Assembly: GCA_902796305.1 (NCBI GenBank) | Contig: CADBOJ010000089.1 | Span: forward strand, 1 to 64,000 | Reading direction: 5' to 3' | DNA: 64,000 nucleotides | DNA from: an uncultured bacterium | GTDB lineage: Bacteria; Cyanobacteriota; Vampirovibrionia; Gastranaerophilales; Gastranaerophilaceae | The notes under the pieces: model-generated | Told to the model about the DNA's origin: nothing | What the model saw: the letters and a program-made list of their open reading frames with translations, nothing else | Databases searched by the model: none | Part shown: positions 16,501-25,436 of the stretch, piece after piece | Layout: every line of letters begins with the position of its first letter | How positions within the stretch are numbered: the stretch's first letter is position 1 | Made by a program: the position numbers and the translations under genes

Positions 16501-16957
16501 ATATCATCTTCTCTTCCGTCCAGTTTTTTAACACTTCACTCATATCTTCGGCAATTTCTTTTGCACCCGATAAATCATGTTCCAAATAATTTCCGCATTC
16601 TTCTTTTTTTGAACCGGGAATTTCACCCTCAAATTTTTTAACAAATTCAAAACAATCTTTCATAATTTGCAGTGCTTCTTTATGACTGATTTTATCTCTG
16701 ACGAGAAAATAAAAACCCGTCCTGCAGCCCATCGGTCCTATATAAATAACATCTTTTGAAAATTCGGTATTTCTGGCATAAGTTGCAAAAAGATGTTCAA
16801 ATGTATGCATTGCAGGATTTTTTAAATAATCGTTTTCTTTATTATTCGGCAATTTCATCCTGATATCGTATGTGACAATATCATCATCTATTCTTGAAAT
16901 ATACATTCCTTTTTTCAGTTTATCGTGGTTAACCTGAAAACTTGCTATTTTTTTCAT
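16490..16957 (-). CDS. luxS: S-ribosylhomocysteine lyase (AI-2 synthase)
   Basis: A 155-residue LuxS enzyme that cleaves S-ribosylhomocysteine to homocysteine and DPD, the AI-2 precursor. The metal site is complete: H51 and H55 in HTFEHL, and C121 in ECGNY. The catalytic Cys is C78 in GCRTGFY. Its ATG overlaps the stop of the upstream membrane protein by 4 nt (ATGA), and its end overlaps mtnN. It serves the activated methyl cycle and possibly quorum sensing; no AI-2 receptor is visible here. Confidence 0.97.
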   Translation of the reverse strand: MKKIASFQVNHDKLKKGMYISRIDDDIVTYDIRMKLPNNKENDYLKNPAMHTFEHLFATYARNTEFSKDVIYIGPMGCRTGFYFLVRDKISHKEALQIMKDCFEFVKKFEGEIPGSKKEECGNYLEHDLSGAKEIAEDMSEVLKNWTEEKMIYEK

Positions 16958-18435
16958 TCACTTTGCCTTTCAAAATATTTATTAGAAACTATAACATACC
17001 TGCATTGATTATCAAAGTTTCCGCTGTTTATTTTTTCGGGGACATAACCCGAATAACCGTTTGTTGTGTAAACATTATTTTTAAGAGCAAGCCATATAAC
17101 ATCAAGTAATATAAAATCAGATATATCGGTAAAGTTTTCTTTATCTTGAATTTGATATGTAACGATTTTGCAAGATTTACCAATATAAAGAGAATTTAAT
17201 CTTTGAATATGTTCTTCTTTTGACCAATCAAAGTGGTGTCTTACGGGTATTTGTTCAATTATGATTAAAGCAATTGTGAGAAATAACAAAAACTTATTTT
17301 TTATATTTTGCACAAATTTAGCAATAAAAACAGAATAAAACAGCAAAAACAGCAGTATTATTCTTGATATTGCTCTTATAACGCTTGCGCCCGGAAAAAG
17401 ATTATATAATAAATATCTTGACGGCAGAAAACCGAAAATCAAAATTACGGAAATAATAAAAATTAAAAAATATTTTCTTTTTTCTTTATAAAGGAACATT
17501 CCCCATATCAAAAAAAGTGTCGTAATATAACCTATACCCATATGCTGTTCGCAATCATCACCGACAGGACTTCTAAAAAGAAGAATATCAATCAAGCTTT
17601 CGGAATCCAAAAAATTTTTAATTTTCAAGTTATCAAAATCAAAAAATTCAAATTGGGCTCCTACCGTAAGATAGTGGTAGCACATAGGGAATACTGCTAC
17701 AAGGAAAAAAATCGAATAAGTTATTATTTCTTTTTTATAGAACTTAATAAAATCAACTATTTTTAATCTTTTCTCTTTGAAAAAAGAGAAAACAACAAGA
17801 AATATTACCGAGGCAAATATCAAAAACCATCCGAGATAAAAGCTTGAATAGAATTGTAGTGCAAGAAGCAATGCTCCAAAAAGAAACAGTATATTATTCT
17901 TTAATTTTGTATTTTCTTTTTTTAAAGAAAAAAAGCATATTAAAGAAAAAACCGAAAAAAATTGAAGATATAGCTGTAAATGGTAAATTTGCGAATATCT
18001 TGGCAGAGAAAAAGCAAAAATAAATGCCCCGATTGATGACGACAGGGAATTAAACTTTAAAATATTTTTAAGCAGTAAATACATTGAAAGATAATTTAAA
18101 AAACAAACAATAATAAGCCATACCTGAAGAGAAGTTTGCGGACTAAAGAAAAATCTAACCGGAACATAAATTATCATTCCCCCTAAAAGTATATCGGAAA
18201 ACGCCAGAGTATTTTTTAAAGGATAGAACATCGGCATATCCCAGAAGCCCTGATGAAGCGGATTACCTTTTATAAATTGATAACTGTGTTCTAAAACGTA
18301 ATTTATAAATCTTGCATCTCCTAAATCCCCCGGCATTAAGCCCTGATTAATAATAACGGGATAGAAAAATATCAGCAGTCCAATAAGCAAAAAAGAAACA
18401 ATACATATTATTTTTTTTATATTTACCAAATTCAT
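16954..18435 (-). CDS. polytopic membrane protein, GT-C glycosyltransferase-like
   Basis: A 493-residue protein with about eleven hydrophobic segments. After the first helix there is a loop with MPGDLGDARF, and acidic motifs in this first loop are typical of GT-C membrane glycosyltransferases that use polyprenyl-linked sugars. The C-terminal 80 residues form a soluble tail. The function is inferred from topology and this loop only; a YfhO-like or flippase role is possible. It is the first gene of the luxS-mtnN transcription unit, joined by a 4-nt overlap, an unexpected partner for methyl-cycle enzymes. The start has a GGAAAAG ribosome site. Confidence 0.6.
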   Translation of the reverse strand: MNLVNIKKIICIVSFLLIGLLIFFYPVIINQGLMPGDLGDARFINYVLEHSYQFIKGNPLHQGFWDMPMFYPLKNTLAFSDILLGGMIIYVPVRFFFSPQTSLQVWLIIVCFLNYLSMYLLLKNILKFNSLSSSIGAFIFAFSLPRYSQIYHLQLYLQFFSVFSLICFFSLKKENTKLKNNILFLFGALLLALQFYSSFYLGWFLIFASVIFLVVFSFFKEKRLKIVDFIKFYKKEIITYSIFFLVAVFPMCYHYLTVGAQFEFFDFDNLKIKNFLDSESLIDILLFRSPVGDDCEQHMGIGYITTLFLIWGMFLYKEKRKYFLIFIISVILIFGFLPSRYLLYNLFPGASVIRAISRIILLFLLFYSVFIAKFVQNIKNKFLLFLTIALIIIEQIPVRHHFDWSKEEHIQRLNSLYIGKSCKIVTYQIQDKENFTDISDFILLDVIWLALKNNVYTTNGYSGYVPEKINSGNFDNQCRYVIVSNKYFERQSE

Positions 18436-18553
18436 TATTCTTTTCCGTATTTGATACTATCCCGAATACTTGCAGATTTTAGTATTTAATATAATTTTAT
18501 CAAAAAATTAGATTTACATGGTTTAACTTAATATACACAAAAGGACATAAAAT

Positions 18554-20266
18554 ATGAAAATTAATTTGTTATCAAAATTTTATCAAAATAAATGTTTAAA
18601 AATAAATAAAAATGAAAGGAAATTAAATAATATTCCGGTTTCATATAAGGAACTTCCCCGTGTGACGGCATATTATCTTCCTTTTTGTGCGGGAAAAAGT
18701 TTAGACCTTAAACAAACGGTTGAACAACTGCAAAAATTTAACAATGCCTTTCCTCCCGATATAGAAAATTTGGCGCTTCAAACAATAAATAGCGGAAATG
18801 CAGACAATAAAAAACTTGTCGATATACATAAAATTAAATATTCTGCTTTGCGTGAATGCGATTCTCTCGATGAAATAAAAACTTTATATCCTGAATTCAG
18901 CGATGTTAAAACGATTGACGAACTTGAAACAAAACCTGTTAAAGGAACTTTAATTGACAGGTTTCAAAAAGGAGAAATAAAAGCATCTGACGGCTCATTA
19001 TTATTAAATCCCGAAAGAGATTTATCAATGCAGTTAATTCAAATGTATTGGGGGGATTGTTTATCCACCAGAGATATAGCAAAAGAATGCGGACATGACT
19101 TTAATTCAACCATGGAGAAACTCGGAATACCGAGAGTAAAATCTATATACGGACAATATTTAAAACTTTCCGACGAAGAATCTCATAACGCTATTATTGA
19201 AGCAGGAAGAAGAAACAGGTCAATCTCTGAAAAAAGATTAAAAAGAAAAGGTGTACCGCTGACTGATGAACACAAAAGAAAAATATCCGAAGCTTTAAAA
19301 AAGTATCATTTACTTCACAAAACTATTGAATTATATACAACAGTTGAAGATGAAGAATATTTTAACGAAAATCCCTATCAGGGTGAAATATTTACCGAAG
19401 TTTTAAAAAGAGCATGGAGCTACCATGAATCCAAGTCCGTAAAAAAAGCTCTGTCAAAATTTATGAAAAGACCCGAAAAAGAAATTGATGAAAAGACTAT
19501 AACCAATTCCAACAATGCAGGTAAATTAAAAGAATTTTGGAGTAAAAACGGCTGGGCGAAAGAAAAATGGTCGGCGGTTATGAAAAAATCATGGAAAAAA
19601 CAAAAAATGCTTGAAAAAATGGGCGTAATTTATGAACCCAAATGTTATCTTCCGAGCGCAGGAAAAGATTTACTTTTAAAACTTGCGGAAGCTATGAAAT
19701 ACTCCGATTCAGAATTTTCGGATTACAGTGCTGATGATATAGCAAAAATGTTATATATTACGGTACCCGATGATAATGAAGAGTCTTTAAAAGGAAAACC
19801 CTATACATCAAAAGTTTTAAGAAAGTTTTTTTCGGATTTGGACATCAGAACAAATTATATTAACAGGTATTTAACTATGCTTCATGCTTTTAAATCAATA
19901 TTGGAAAATGAAATTGCTCAGCTAAATTCCTTTAATTTTTCCAAAACAAGCTATAAAAATCAGCTTGAAAAATCATTAAGAGAAGTATCGGATGCTATAA
20001 ATACAAATAAATTTAATGAGTATGCACAGAAAAAAGATTCCGAAAGTCTTGTTACGGTATTTGATATTTACTGTAAGGTTGCAAGTTTGTGCTTTGATTG
20101 CAAATCGGAAGAACTTATTACATTGTTCCGTATGGTTTATAATGAAACACTCGATAAGAAATTGCAGACAGGTATGGTTAATAAAATAGCAAATGAAATT
20201 TCGGAAAAATATCATAAATATTGCATGCAATCAATTTATAAGAAAGATGACAAATACCCCTGCTAA
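18554..20266 (+). CDS. HTH/NUMOD3-like putative DNA-binding protein
   Basis: A 570-residue protein of unknown family. A basic N terminus is followed by YYLPFCAG (40-47), in the place where neighbours carry an FKG leader. Residues 156-197 read as a helix-turn-helix (CLSTRDIAKECG...STMEKLGIP). Residues 230-251 (KRKGVPLTDEHKRKISEALKKY) resemble NUMOD3, a DNA-binding module of homing nucleases. A highly basic Trp/Lys segment follows (about 330-360). No nuclease motif is visible. With the NUMOD1 protein at 14306 it makes two nuclease-free proteins with homing-nuclease DNA-binding modules within 6 kb. AAGGA precedes the start. Confidence 0.55.
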   Translation: MKINLLSKFYQNKCLKINKNERKLNNIPVSYKELPRVTAYYLPFCAGKSLDLKQTVEQLQKFNNAFPPDIENLALQTINSGNADNKKLVDIHKIKYSALRECDSLDEIKTLYPEFSDVKTIDELETKPVKGTLIDRFQKGEIKASDGSLLLNPERDLSMQLIQMYWGDCLSTRDIAKECGHDFNSTMEKLGIPRVKSIYGQYLKLSDEESHNAIIEAGRRNRSISEKRLKRKGVPLTDEHKRKISEALKKYHLLHKTIELYTTVEDEEYFNENPYQGEIFTEVLKRAWSYHESKSVKKALSKFMKRPEKEIDEKTITNSNNAGKLKEFWSKNGWAKEKWSAVMKKSWKKQKMLEKMGVIYEPKCYLPSAGKDLLLKLAEAMKYSDSEFSDYSADDIAKMLYITVPDDNEESLKGKPYTSKVLRKFFSDLDIRTNYINRYLTMLHAFKSILENEIAQLNSFNFSKTSYKNQLEKSLREVSDAINTNKFNEYAQKKDSESLVTVFDIYCKVASLCFDCKSEELITLFRMVYNETLDKKLQTGMVNKIANEISEKYHKYCMQSIYKKDDKYPC

Positions 20267-20286
20267 TATTTCTTTAATACTGCCAT

Positions 20287-20297
20287 TATGATAGAAT
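20287..20297 (+). promoter_or_regulatory. extended -10 promoter of the RTX gene
   Basis: TATGATAGAAT contains TGA before TAGAAT (20292-20297). The predicted transcript starts near 20304, leaving an 18-nt leader with GAGGAG, so this gene is transcribed separately from the one before it. Confidence 0.5.
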
Positions 20298-20321
20298 AGT
20301 AGAAACAGAGGAGTTATTGTT

Positions 20322-23300
20322 ATGCAGATTGATTTATCCAAAAATGAAAAGTTTAAAAACCAGACAATTAATCTGACTAAAGATACGAACGAAAGCATTG
20401 TATTTACAGGTGATATAGAAAATCAGATTGAATATTACGAAAAAGGCAACAATATTGAAATAAAAACATACGGATTGCTTTCGATAAGATATGTAAAGGC
20501 GGTTTGCAAGGGTAGAAATGACGGTTATTCCGTAACATATTACGTTTATAACCCCGAAACAAAAAAATATACAAAAGCAGGTTCACAAATAAGGCATGAC
20601 GGCTGGTTTGACGGAACATATTATTGCAAAGTTTGGGCAAATGCAAAGGGTATGGAAGTACAAAGGAGTTATGAATTACTTAATACTTGTATAGAACGTT
20701 CTGAGACTGATTTTAACAATAGAACGGCAGCCTATTTTAATGATAACGGCAAAACTATATATAACGATAAGCAATATATGGATTGGCAAAATCCTCTGGG
20801 TACAATAACACTTAAAAATGCGGGCAAAAACGGCATAGCAAATGTTGCAAAAATTTCGTATCAAACCAATCATAACGGAAACATAGGAAATTTACTGACG
20901 GCAAATCATCAAATAGGCGAAGGAGCAGGTTTTGTAAGCAAAGTAAATAAATCGGGAACGTATTTGAACGAAACAATATCTGGCGGAAATAATAATGATA
21001 TCTTAAAAGGTGTCGGCGGAACAAATACAATTATAGGAAATGACGGAGATGATAAATTGTATTCGGGAAAAGGTGCGGATACGTTTTATTTTCAAACCGG
21101 AAATGCCGATTCAAACACAGGAGATATTATATATAGTGCGGATAATTTGGACACTATCGAGTTTCATTCTTTAAATAACAGCGGAAAACAAAATTTCAAT
21201 ATGTCCGAAATCGAAATGTATAAAGAAAAAAATAACCTCATAATAATTGCTCCGTCTAAAGATTCCGACGGCGATAGCACAAGAGAGAAAGTTATCGTAA
21301 ATAATTTTTATAAAACCAAAGATGAAAACAAGATTAAAAATCTTAAAATAACAGGTACAAATGCAAAAACCGGAACGATAGATAAAGACGGAAACCTAAA
21401 ATACGATTCTTCAACCACACAGGTAAAAGAACTCGTTTCGGGTAAAGGTACTTTAAAGGGAAGCGATGCCGATAATACTTTTTCTCCGACAGGAAAATCC
21501 ACAATGATAACAGGAGGCGGTAACGATACAATTTATCTTTCGGATTTGACTGACACAATTAACGTAACCGGTTCGGGTACAAAAACCATTAAATATGAAA
21601 CATATTCGGGCGATTCTCAGATAATAAATATCAAAGATAAAACGGCAATCGTTAATTTTACCTTTGATGACTCGATTAATCCCGCACCGGTTTATTTCAG
21701 AAGACAAAACGATTTAATACTCGAATGGAAGCATAAAACAAGAAACTGGTACTATACGGCTTATGTTAAAAATTACTATACGGATAGTGTAGATAAATCA
21801 AAAATTAAAATAAACGGAACGGTTGTTTCTATTACAAATCTTTCTTTGATTGGAACTAACGGCAAAGATACGTTTGAACTTGATAAAACAACAAACTATA
21901 CTGTATATCCCACCAAAGGAAATGACAAGGTTGTAATTAACGGCGGTACCGGCACAAAAAATCTCAAATTTATGCTGTTTTGCGGAAATAACACGATTGA
22001 ATTTGCCGGTGAAAAGCAGACAGGAGAAGTTCATATTGAAGTAATGGCTTCCGAATATTATGATTATAACTTCGTAAAAGATGGAAATAATTTACTGTTG
22101 AGATTAGGGTTCATAAATTATAAGGGAGTATTTGTTACAAAAAATACTCAAACCTTTAAAGATTTCTTCACAAGTCCTTATGCGCCCGATGAAACAAATA
22201 CATATTTTGTTGAAGCTTATGACGACGGGGATGAACCTACAAGCACAATGCTTAGGACGTATCTTAATAACAAAGGTCTTGCCGTTAACGGAATATATAA
22301 TAGAAAAGAAAGAAGAACGGAATTTACGGGAACCGACCACAATGAAATTTTCAGCGGAAATAAAAACCCTAAATACATAACAACAGGGGGCGGAAACGAC
22401 AAAATTTACCTCGGAAAAGGAAATGATAATGTTATTATCAACGGAAGCGGTACAAAAACCGTATACATAAATAAAAACGAGGGAACAGATACCATCGATA
22501 TGCAAAATGTTTCCGCAACCGTAAATTTTGTATTCGGAAGCGGATACAGATACAGCTATTCCGATGAAGGCGGAAACAGAATACTAAATCGAATTTACGA
22601 TAACGGTAAGAAATTTATAACCGAACAAACGATAATTAAAAATTATAATGACGGTAAGTTACAAATTAACGGAGTTGTTAAAAATAACGCTAATACACCT
22701 GTTGTTGTTGAAAAAGATTTTAAGGCGGAAAATAACTATGAAGTAAAATCAGGCAAAAATGAACTTGTGTTACTCGGACAAAAAGCAGATACGGTTGTTT
22801 CAAACGGCAATAATGCGGAAATATTTGCAGGTGCGGGCAACGATACAATTACAATTAACAACGGCACTTCGTACATTAATTCAGGAAAGGGAGATGACGA
22901 AATAATAATCAACAGTACATCCGACACAAGTTTTTATTTTGCAGCAGGGGATGGCAATGATACCATAAGTTTTAGCAAACTTCCGACTAATCCCGCTAAT
23001 ACATATTTTGATATTGATTTTAAAGGATTATTCGGCAATACCTATATCCCTATGGCAAACGCTCTCAAATCAGGCAAAATGAAATTTACTAAAAAAGGAA
23101 ACGATTTAATCTTTACAAAGCTTGCAACAAGAGCAAAGACCGAAACAATTACAATTAAAGACTATTTTAAGGCAGGAAACGAAAACCTTAAAAATATGAC
23201 AATTCATTCTGCAGATTTACAAAGTTTTGGTTTTGAGAATGAAACCATTCAGGGAACAATTAATTATAAATACGGATTAGCCGGATACATATTCGGAACA

Positions 23301-23963
23301 TCATATATTTTCGGGCTAAATATAGAAAGCGAAATGAACGGTTATAATACCGCAATTTATACGGGTGTAGCAGATTACAATAATGTTTATACCTATAACG
23401 GCAAAGGTAAAGCCGAAATGAGAAGTGTTGCGAATGCAGGCATTGATACTTATCAGGTAAAATTGGGTGCTAAATCCGAACTTACAATTAAAGACCCGGA
23501 TGGGAATAAAGATGCACTTATTTTAAATAATTCCAAAGGTTCGTTAAGTTTATTTTTCAATGTTACAAAGGACAGAAAAATAGTTCATGACGAACTTTAT
23601 ATTTTTAATAAAGGTTCTTTAAATTACGGAAATATGGCAGCTTTTTACGGTGGAAGAAACTCAACGGGATATATTGAAATAGACGAGTTTTTTGAATCCG
23701 GTACAAGCTATGATTCTTACACAATGAAAAAGGGCTCGGGCTACATAGAAGATGTTATACTTGCAAAAGACAGATATGCTTATAACAATAAAGATGTGGC
23801 TATGACACATTGGATTAATGCCGTAGGAGAAGCAGTTGCAGGATGGCTCGATAATCATACTGAATACGCGTCAACCGAAGCCGTCTTAAATTCAAACAAC
23901 AAAAAAGATATAACATCATTATTAAAAGTATACCAGGGAAATACAGCAAGTAAGTTTGTTTAA
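20322..23963 (+). CDS. large RTX-type calcium-binding secreted protein
   Basis: A 1213-residue protein with several clusters of nonapeptide-like RTX repeats (GG-x-G-[ND]-D-x-[IL]-x). The clearest are at 220-258 (GNDGDDKLYSGKGADTF), then TGGGNDTIYL, TTGGGNDKIYLGKGNDNV and AGAGNDTI...SGKGDDE. Between clusters are beta-rich stretches ending in the RTX-associated pattern FYF...DTI-x-F. There is no N-terminal signal, and the C terminus is non-cleaved and hydrophobic/polar, as expected for type I secretion. It probably folds on calcium outside the cell, as adhesin, enzyme or toxin; no catalytic domain was recognised. No ABC exporter, membrane-fusion or acyltransferase gene is adjacent. A GAGGAG ribosome site precedes the start. 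Confidence 0.8.
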   Translation: MQIDLSKNEKFKNQTINLTKDTNESIVFTGDIENQIEYYEKGNNIEIKTYGLLSIRYVKAVCKGRNDGYSVTYYVYNPETKKYTKAGSQIRHDGWFDGTYYCKVWANAKGMEVQRSYELLNTCIERSETDFNNRTAAYFNDNGKTIYNDKQYMDWQNPLGTITLKNAGKNGIANVAKISYQTNHNGNIGNLLTANHQIGEGAGFVSKVNKSGTYLNETISGGNNNDILKGVGGTNTIIGNDGDDKLYSGKGADTFYFQTGNADSNTGDIIYSADNLDTIEFHSLNNSGKQNFNMSEIEMYKEKNNLIIIAPSKDSDGDSTREKVIVNNFYKTKDENKIKNLKITGTNAKTGTIDKDGNLKYDSSTTQVKELVSGKGTLKGSDADNTFSPTGKSTMITGGGNDTIYLSDLTDTINVTGSGTKTIKYETYSGDSQIINIKDKTAIVNFTFDDSINPAPVYFRRQNDLILEWKHKTRNWYYTAYVKNYYTDSVDKSKIKINGTVVSITNLSLIGTNGKDTFELDKTTNYTVYPTKGNDKVVINGGTGTKNLKFMLFCGNNTIEFAGEKQTGEVHIEVMASEYYDYNFVKDGNNLLLRLGFINYKGVFVTKNTQTFKDFFTSPYAPDETNTYFVEAYDDGDEPTSTMLRTYLNNKGLAVNGIYNRKERRTEFTGTDHNEIFSGNKNPKYITTGGGNDKIYLGKGNDNVIINGSGTKTVYINKNEGTDTIDMQNVSATVNFVFGSGYRYSYSDEGGNRILNRIYDNGKKFITEQTIIKNYNDGKLQINGVVKNNANTPVVVEKDFKAENNYEVKSGKNELVLLGQKADTVVSNGNNAEIFAGAGNDTITINNGTSYINSGKGDDEIIINSTSDTSFYFAAGDGNDTISFSKLPTNPANTYFDIDFKGLFGNTYIPMANALKSGKMKFTKKGNDLIFTKLATRAKTETITIKDYFKAGNENLKNMTIHSADLQSFGFENETIQGTINYKYGLAGYIFGTSYIFGLNIESEMNGYNTAIYTGVADYNNVYTYNGKGKAEMRSVANAGIDTYQVKLGAKSELTIKDPDGNKDALILNNSKGSLSLFFNVTKDRKIVHDELYIFNKGSLNYGNMAAFYGGRNSTGYIEIDEFFESGTSYDSYTMKKGSGYIEDVILAKDRYAYNNKDVAMTHWINAVGEAVAGWLDNHTEYASTEAVLNSNNKKDITSLLKVYQGNTASKFV

Positions 23964-23971
23964 TATATAAA

Positions 23972-23998
23972 TAAAAGGAAGCTCAAAGCTTCCTTTTA
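23972..23998 (+). terminator. terminator of the RTX gene
   Basis: The 11-bp stem AAAAGGAAGCT (23973-23983) / AGCTTCCTTTT (23987-23997) with a 3-nt loop lies 10 nt after the stop codon. It ends in a short T tract. It may also act for the convergent gene ending at 24036. Confidence 0.75.
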
Positions 23999-24035
23999 TA
24001 AAATTTATATTAAAGAATATAATCTTTAGTTTAAA

Positions 24036-24443
24036 CTATTCTGCTTTAGAAAATTTGTCTGCTACACTCTTAGCTGCATCTTTTGCTGTGTTTACTGCTT
24101 TTTGAGCAGCGTTTTTAGTTGCATCTAAAGCTTTTTCGCCTGCATCTTTTGCAGTATTTAATGCTTTTTGCACATATTCTTTTGCCGGTTGTTTATATTT
24201 TTCAACCATACTCACTGCTTTATTTCCGAATGCTTTATAGCCTTCTAAAATCGTTTGGAATACATTTAATTTTTTTGCGCCTTCAACATTATTTGTAACA
24301 TTTTCTAATGCCTTTACAAAAGCATCCGTTTTTCTGCCTTTAACTAAGGCTGCTGCCGTAAGACCCGCCGCTACAATACCTGTGCCAATTGCAACTTTTT
24401 TTGCCGTTGACATCGATCTGTTTTGAACTTTGCCTGCTTCCAT
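24036..24443 (-). CDS. small membrane-anchored LEA/apolipophorin-like helical protein
   Basis: A 135-residue protein. Residues about 14-36 form a glycine-rich hydrophobic segment (VAIGTGIVAAGLTAAALV). The last 50 residues are 11-mer-like amphipathic repeats (ALNTAKDAGEKALDATKNAAQKAVNTAKDAAKSVADKF), like group 3 LEA proteins and phasins. Such repeats bind membrane surfaces or protect proteins under stress. The function is inferred only. ATG 24443 is chosen because GAAAGG lies 8 nt upstream; a GTG three codons earlier overlaps that site. The 260 nt upstream hold only its AT-rich promoter region and the left inverted repeat of the next cassette. Confidence 0.7.
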   Translation of the reverse strand: MEAGKVQNRSMSTAKKVAIGTGIVAAGLTAAALVKGRKTDAFVKALENVTNNVEGAKKLNVFQTILEGYKAFGNKAVSMVEKYKQPAKEYVQKALNTAKDAGEKALDATKNAAQKAVNTAKDAAKSVADKFSKAE

Positions 24444-24705
24444 TATCGACACCTTTCTTTCTATATTTTATGCAATATTAATCTTGTCTTATACCTATAC
24501 AACACACCTGAAAAAAATAATTGCCATAACAAAAAAGCTATTTTAACAATTATTTACATTTATATAATATTAAAAACACAACATTTTTTCAAGTTTAAAT
24601 AAGGTAAATGTGTATAACATTGCAAAAACTTATTCCCTTAAAATCAAAGGTATTGTTTTTAACCAAAATGGCAAAGAGGCTGTAAAGTTTCACTTTAGAT
24701 GATTA

Positions 24706-24726
24706 TTTGTTTCACCTGAAATGATT
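24706..24726 (+). repeat. left arm of a 21-bp perfect inverted repeat
   Basis: This arm contains TTTCACCTGAAATGATT. The exact reverse complement of all 21 bases is at 26454-26474. The arms enclose the two membrane-protein genes and little else (1.77 kb in total), like terminal inverted repeats of a mobile element. Confidence 0.75.
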
Positions 24727-24747
24727 ATCCGTAGGAATTTTTATATT

Positions 24748-25425
24748 TTATGTTATATCAAAACCTATAAAATAATTTTTTGGATTTAAAGGGTCTATCA
24801 ATAAGTCTGCTTCAGTTCTTCTTACGTCAATATCAAATTTTGTTCCGCTTTTTAATTTTAATCCTTGATATTCAAGTTCTATTATATAACCTTGTCTATC
24901 ATTCATAGTTACACTTGAAGGCAAAATCCTGCAAGGAATATTTTTAATTAATTGACCATGCTGTTTAAGTTTTTTATACTGATTTTTTCCTAAAATAGTA
25001 CACACAAGCACGTATAATCCAATAATAAACAGTGGGATTGAAATTATAAAAAATATACCGACAAAAATACAATTTTGTACAAAATCATATTCACTTATAC
25101 AATAATCAGGATTTTGTGATTTATAATAGATTTTATTATTATCAATATTTGGTTTTGAGTTTGAGCTTGTACCTGTTGAACAAGAATATTCTTTGCCATT
25201 AACATTATAGAAAAATACAGGAGAATACATCATTTTACCTTCTGATGATCTGTGGGAATTTATCTCAACTCTTGTTGCTATTGTATATGCATCGGAAGTC
25301 ATCTTTGCTTTTATTGTCGGATATCCTATTGTAAATACTGCAATTAAAAATACACTCGATACAAATAAAAATATGCCGCTAAATATATATGGAAAATTTG
25401 ATGGTGTTATTTTTAAATTTTGCAT
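24748..25425 (-). CDS. DUF3592-like membrane protein
   Basis: A 225-residue protein with two membrane helices (about 13-35 and 95-120) around an extracytoplasmic loop, and a C-terminal soluble domain. The loop pattern (A-T-R-V-E-I...YSPVFFYNVNGKEYSC...IYY-x-SQNP) matches DUF3592 proteins: a 'Y-P-x-F-x-Y' and 'V-x-Y-[NDP]-P' beta domain. The function of the family is unknown. It follows the next entry by 11 nt with an AGAGGA ribosome site, and both lie between the 21-bp inverted repeats. Confidence 0.7.
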   Translation of the reverse strand: MQNLKITPSNFPYIFSGIFLFVSSVFLIAVFTIGYPTIKAKMTSDAYTIATRVEINSHRSSEGKMMYSPVFFYNVNGKEYSCSTGTSSNSKPNIDNNKIYYKSQNPDYCISEYDFVQNCIFVGIFFIISIPLFIIGLYVLVCTILGKNQYKKLKQHGQLIKNIPCRILPSSVTMNDRQGYIIELEYQGLKLKSGTKFDIDVRRTEADLLIDPLNPKNYFIGFDIT

Positions 25426-25436
25426 AATTATATCCT

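Noticed and set aside
21308-23858. Minus-strand and alternate-frame open frames inside the RTX gene
   Set aside because: They lie wholly within a well-supported gene, lack ribosome sites and have no recognisable domains.
24706-24726. Inverted repeat as a pair of ordinary terminators
   Set aside because: Neither arm forms a hairpin by itself and neither has a T tract; the match is between arms 1.7 kb apart.
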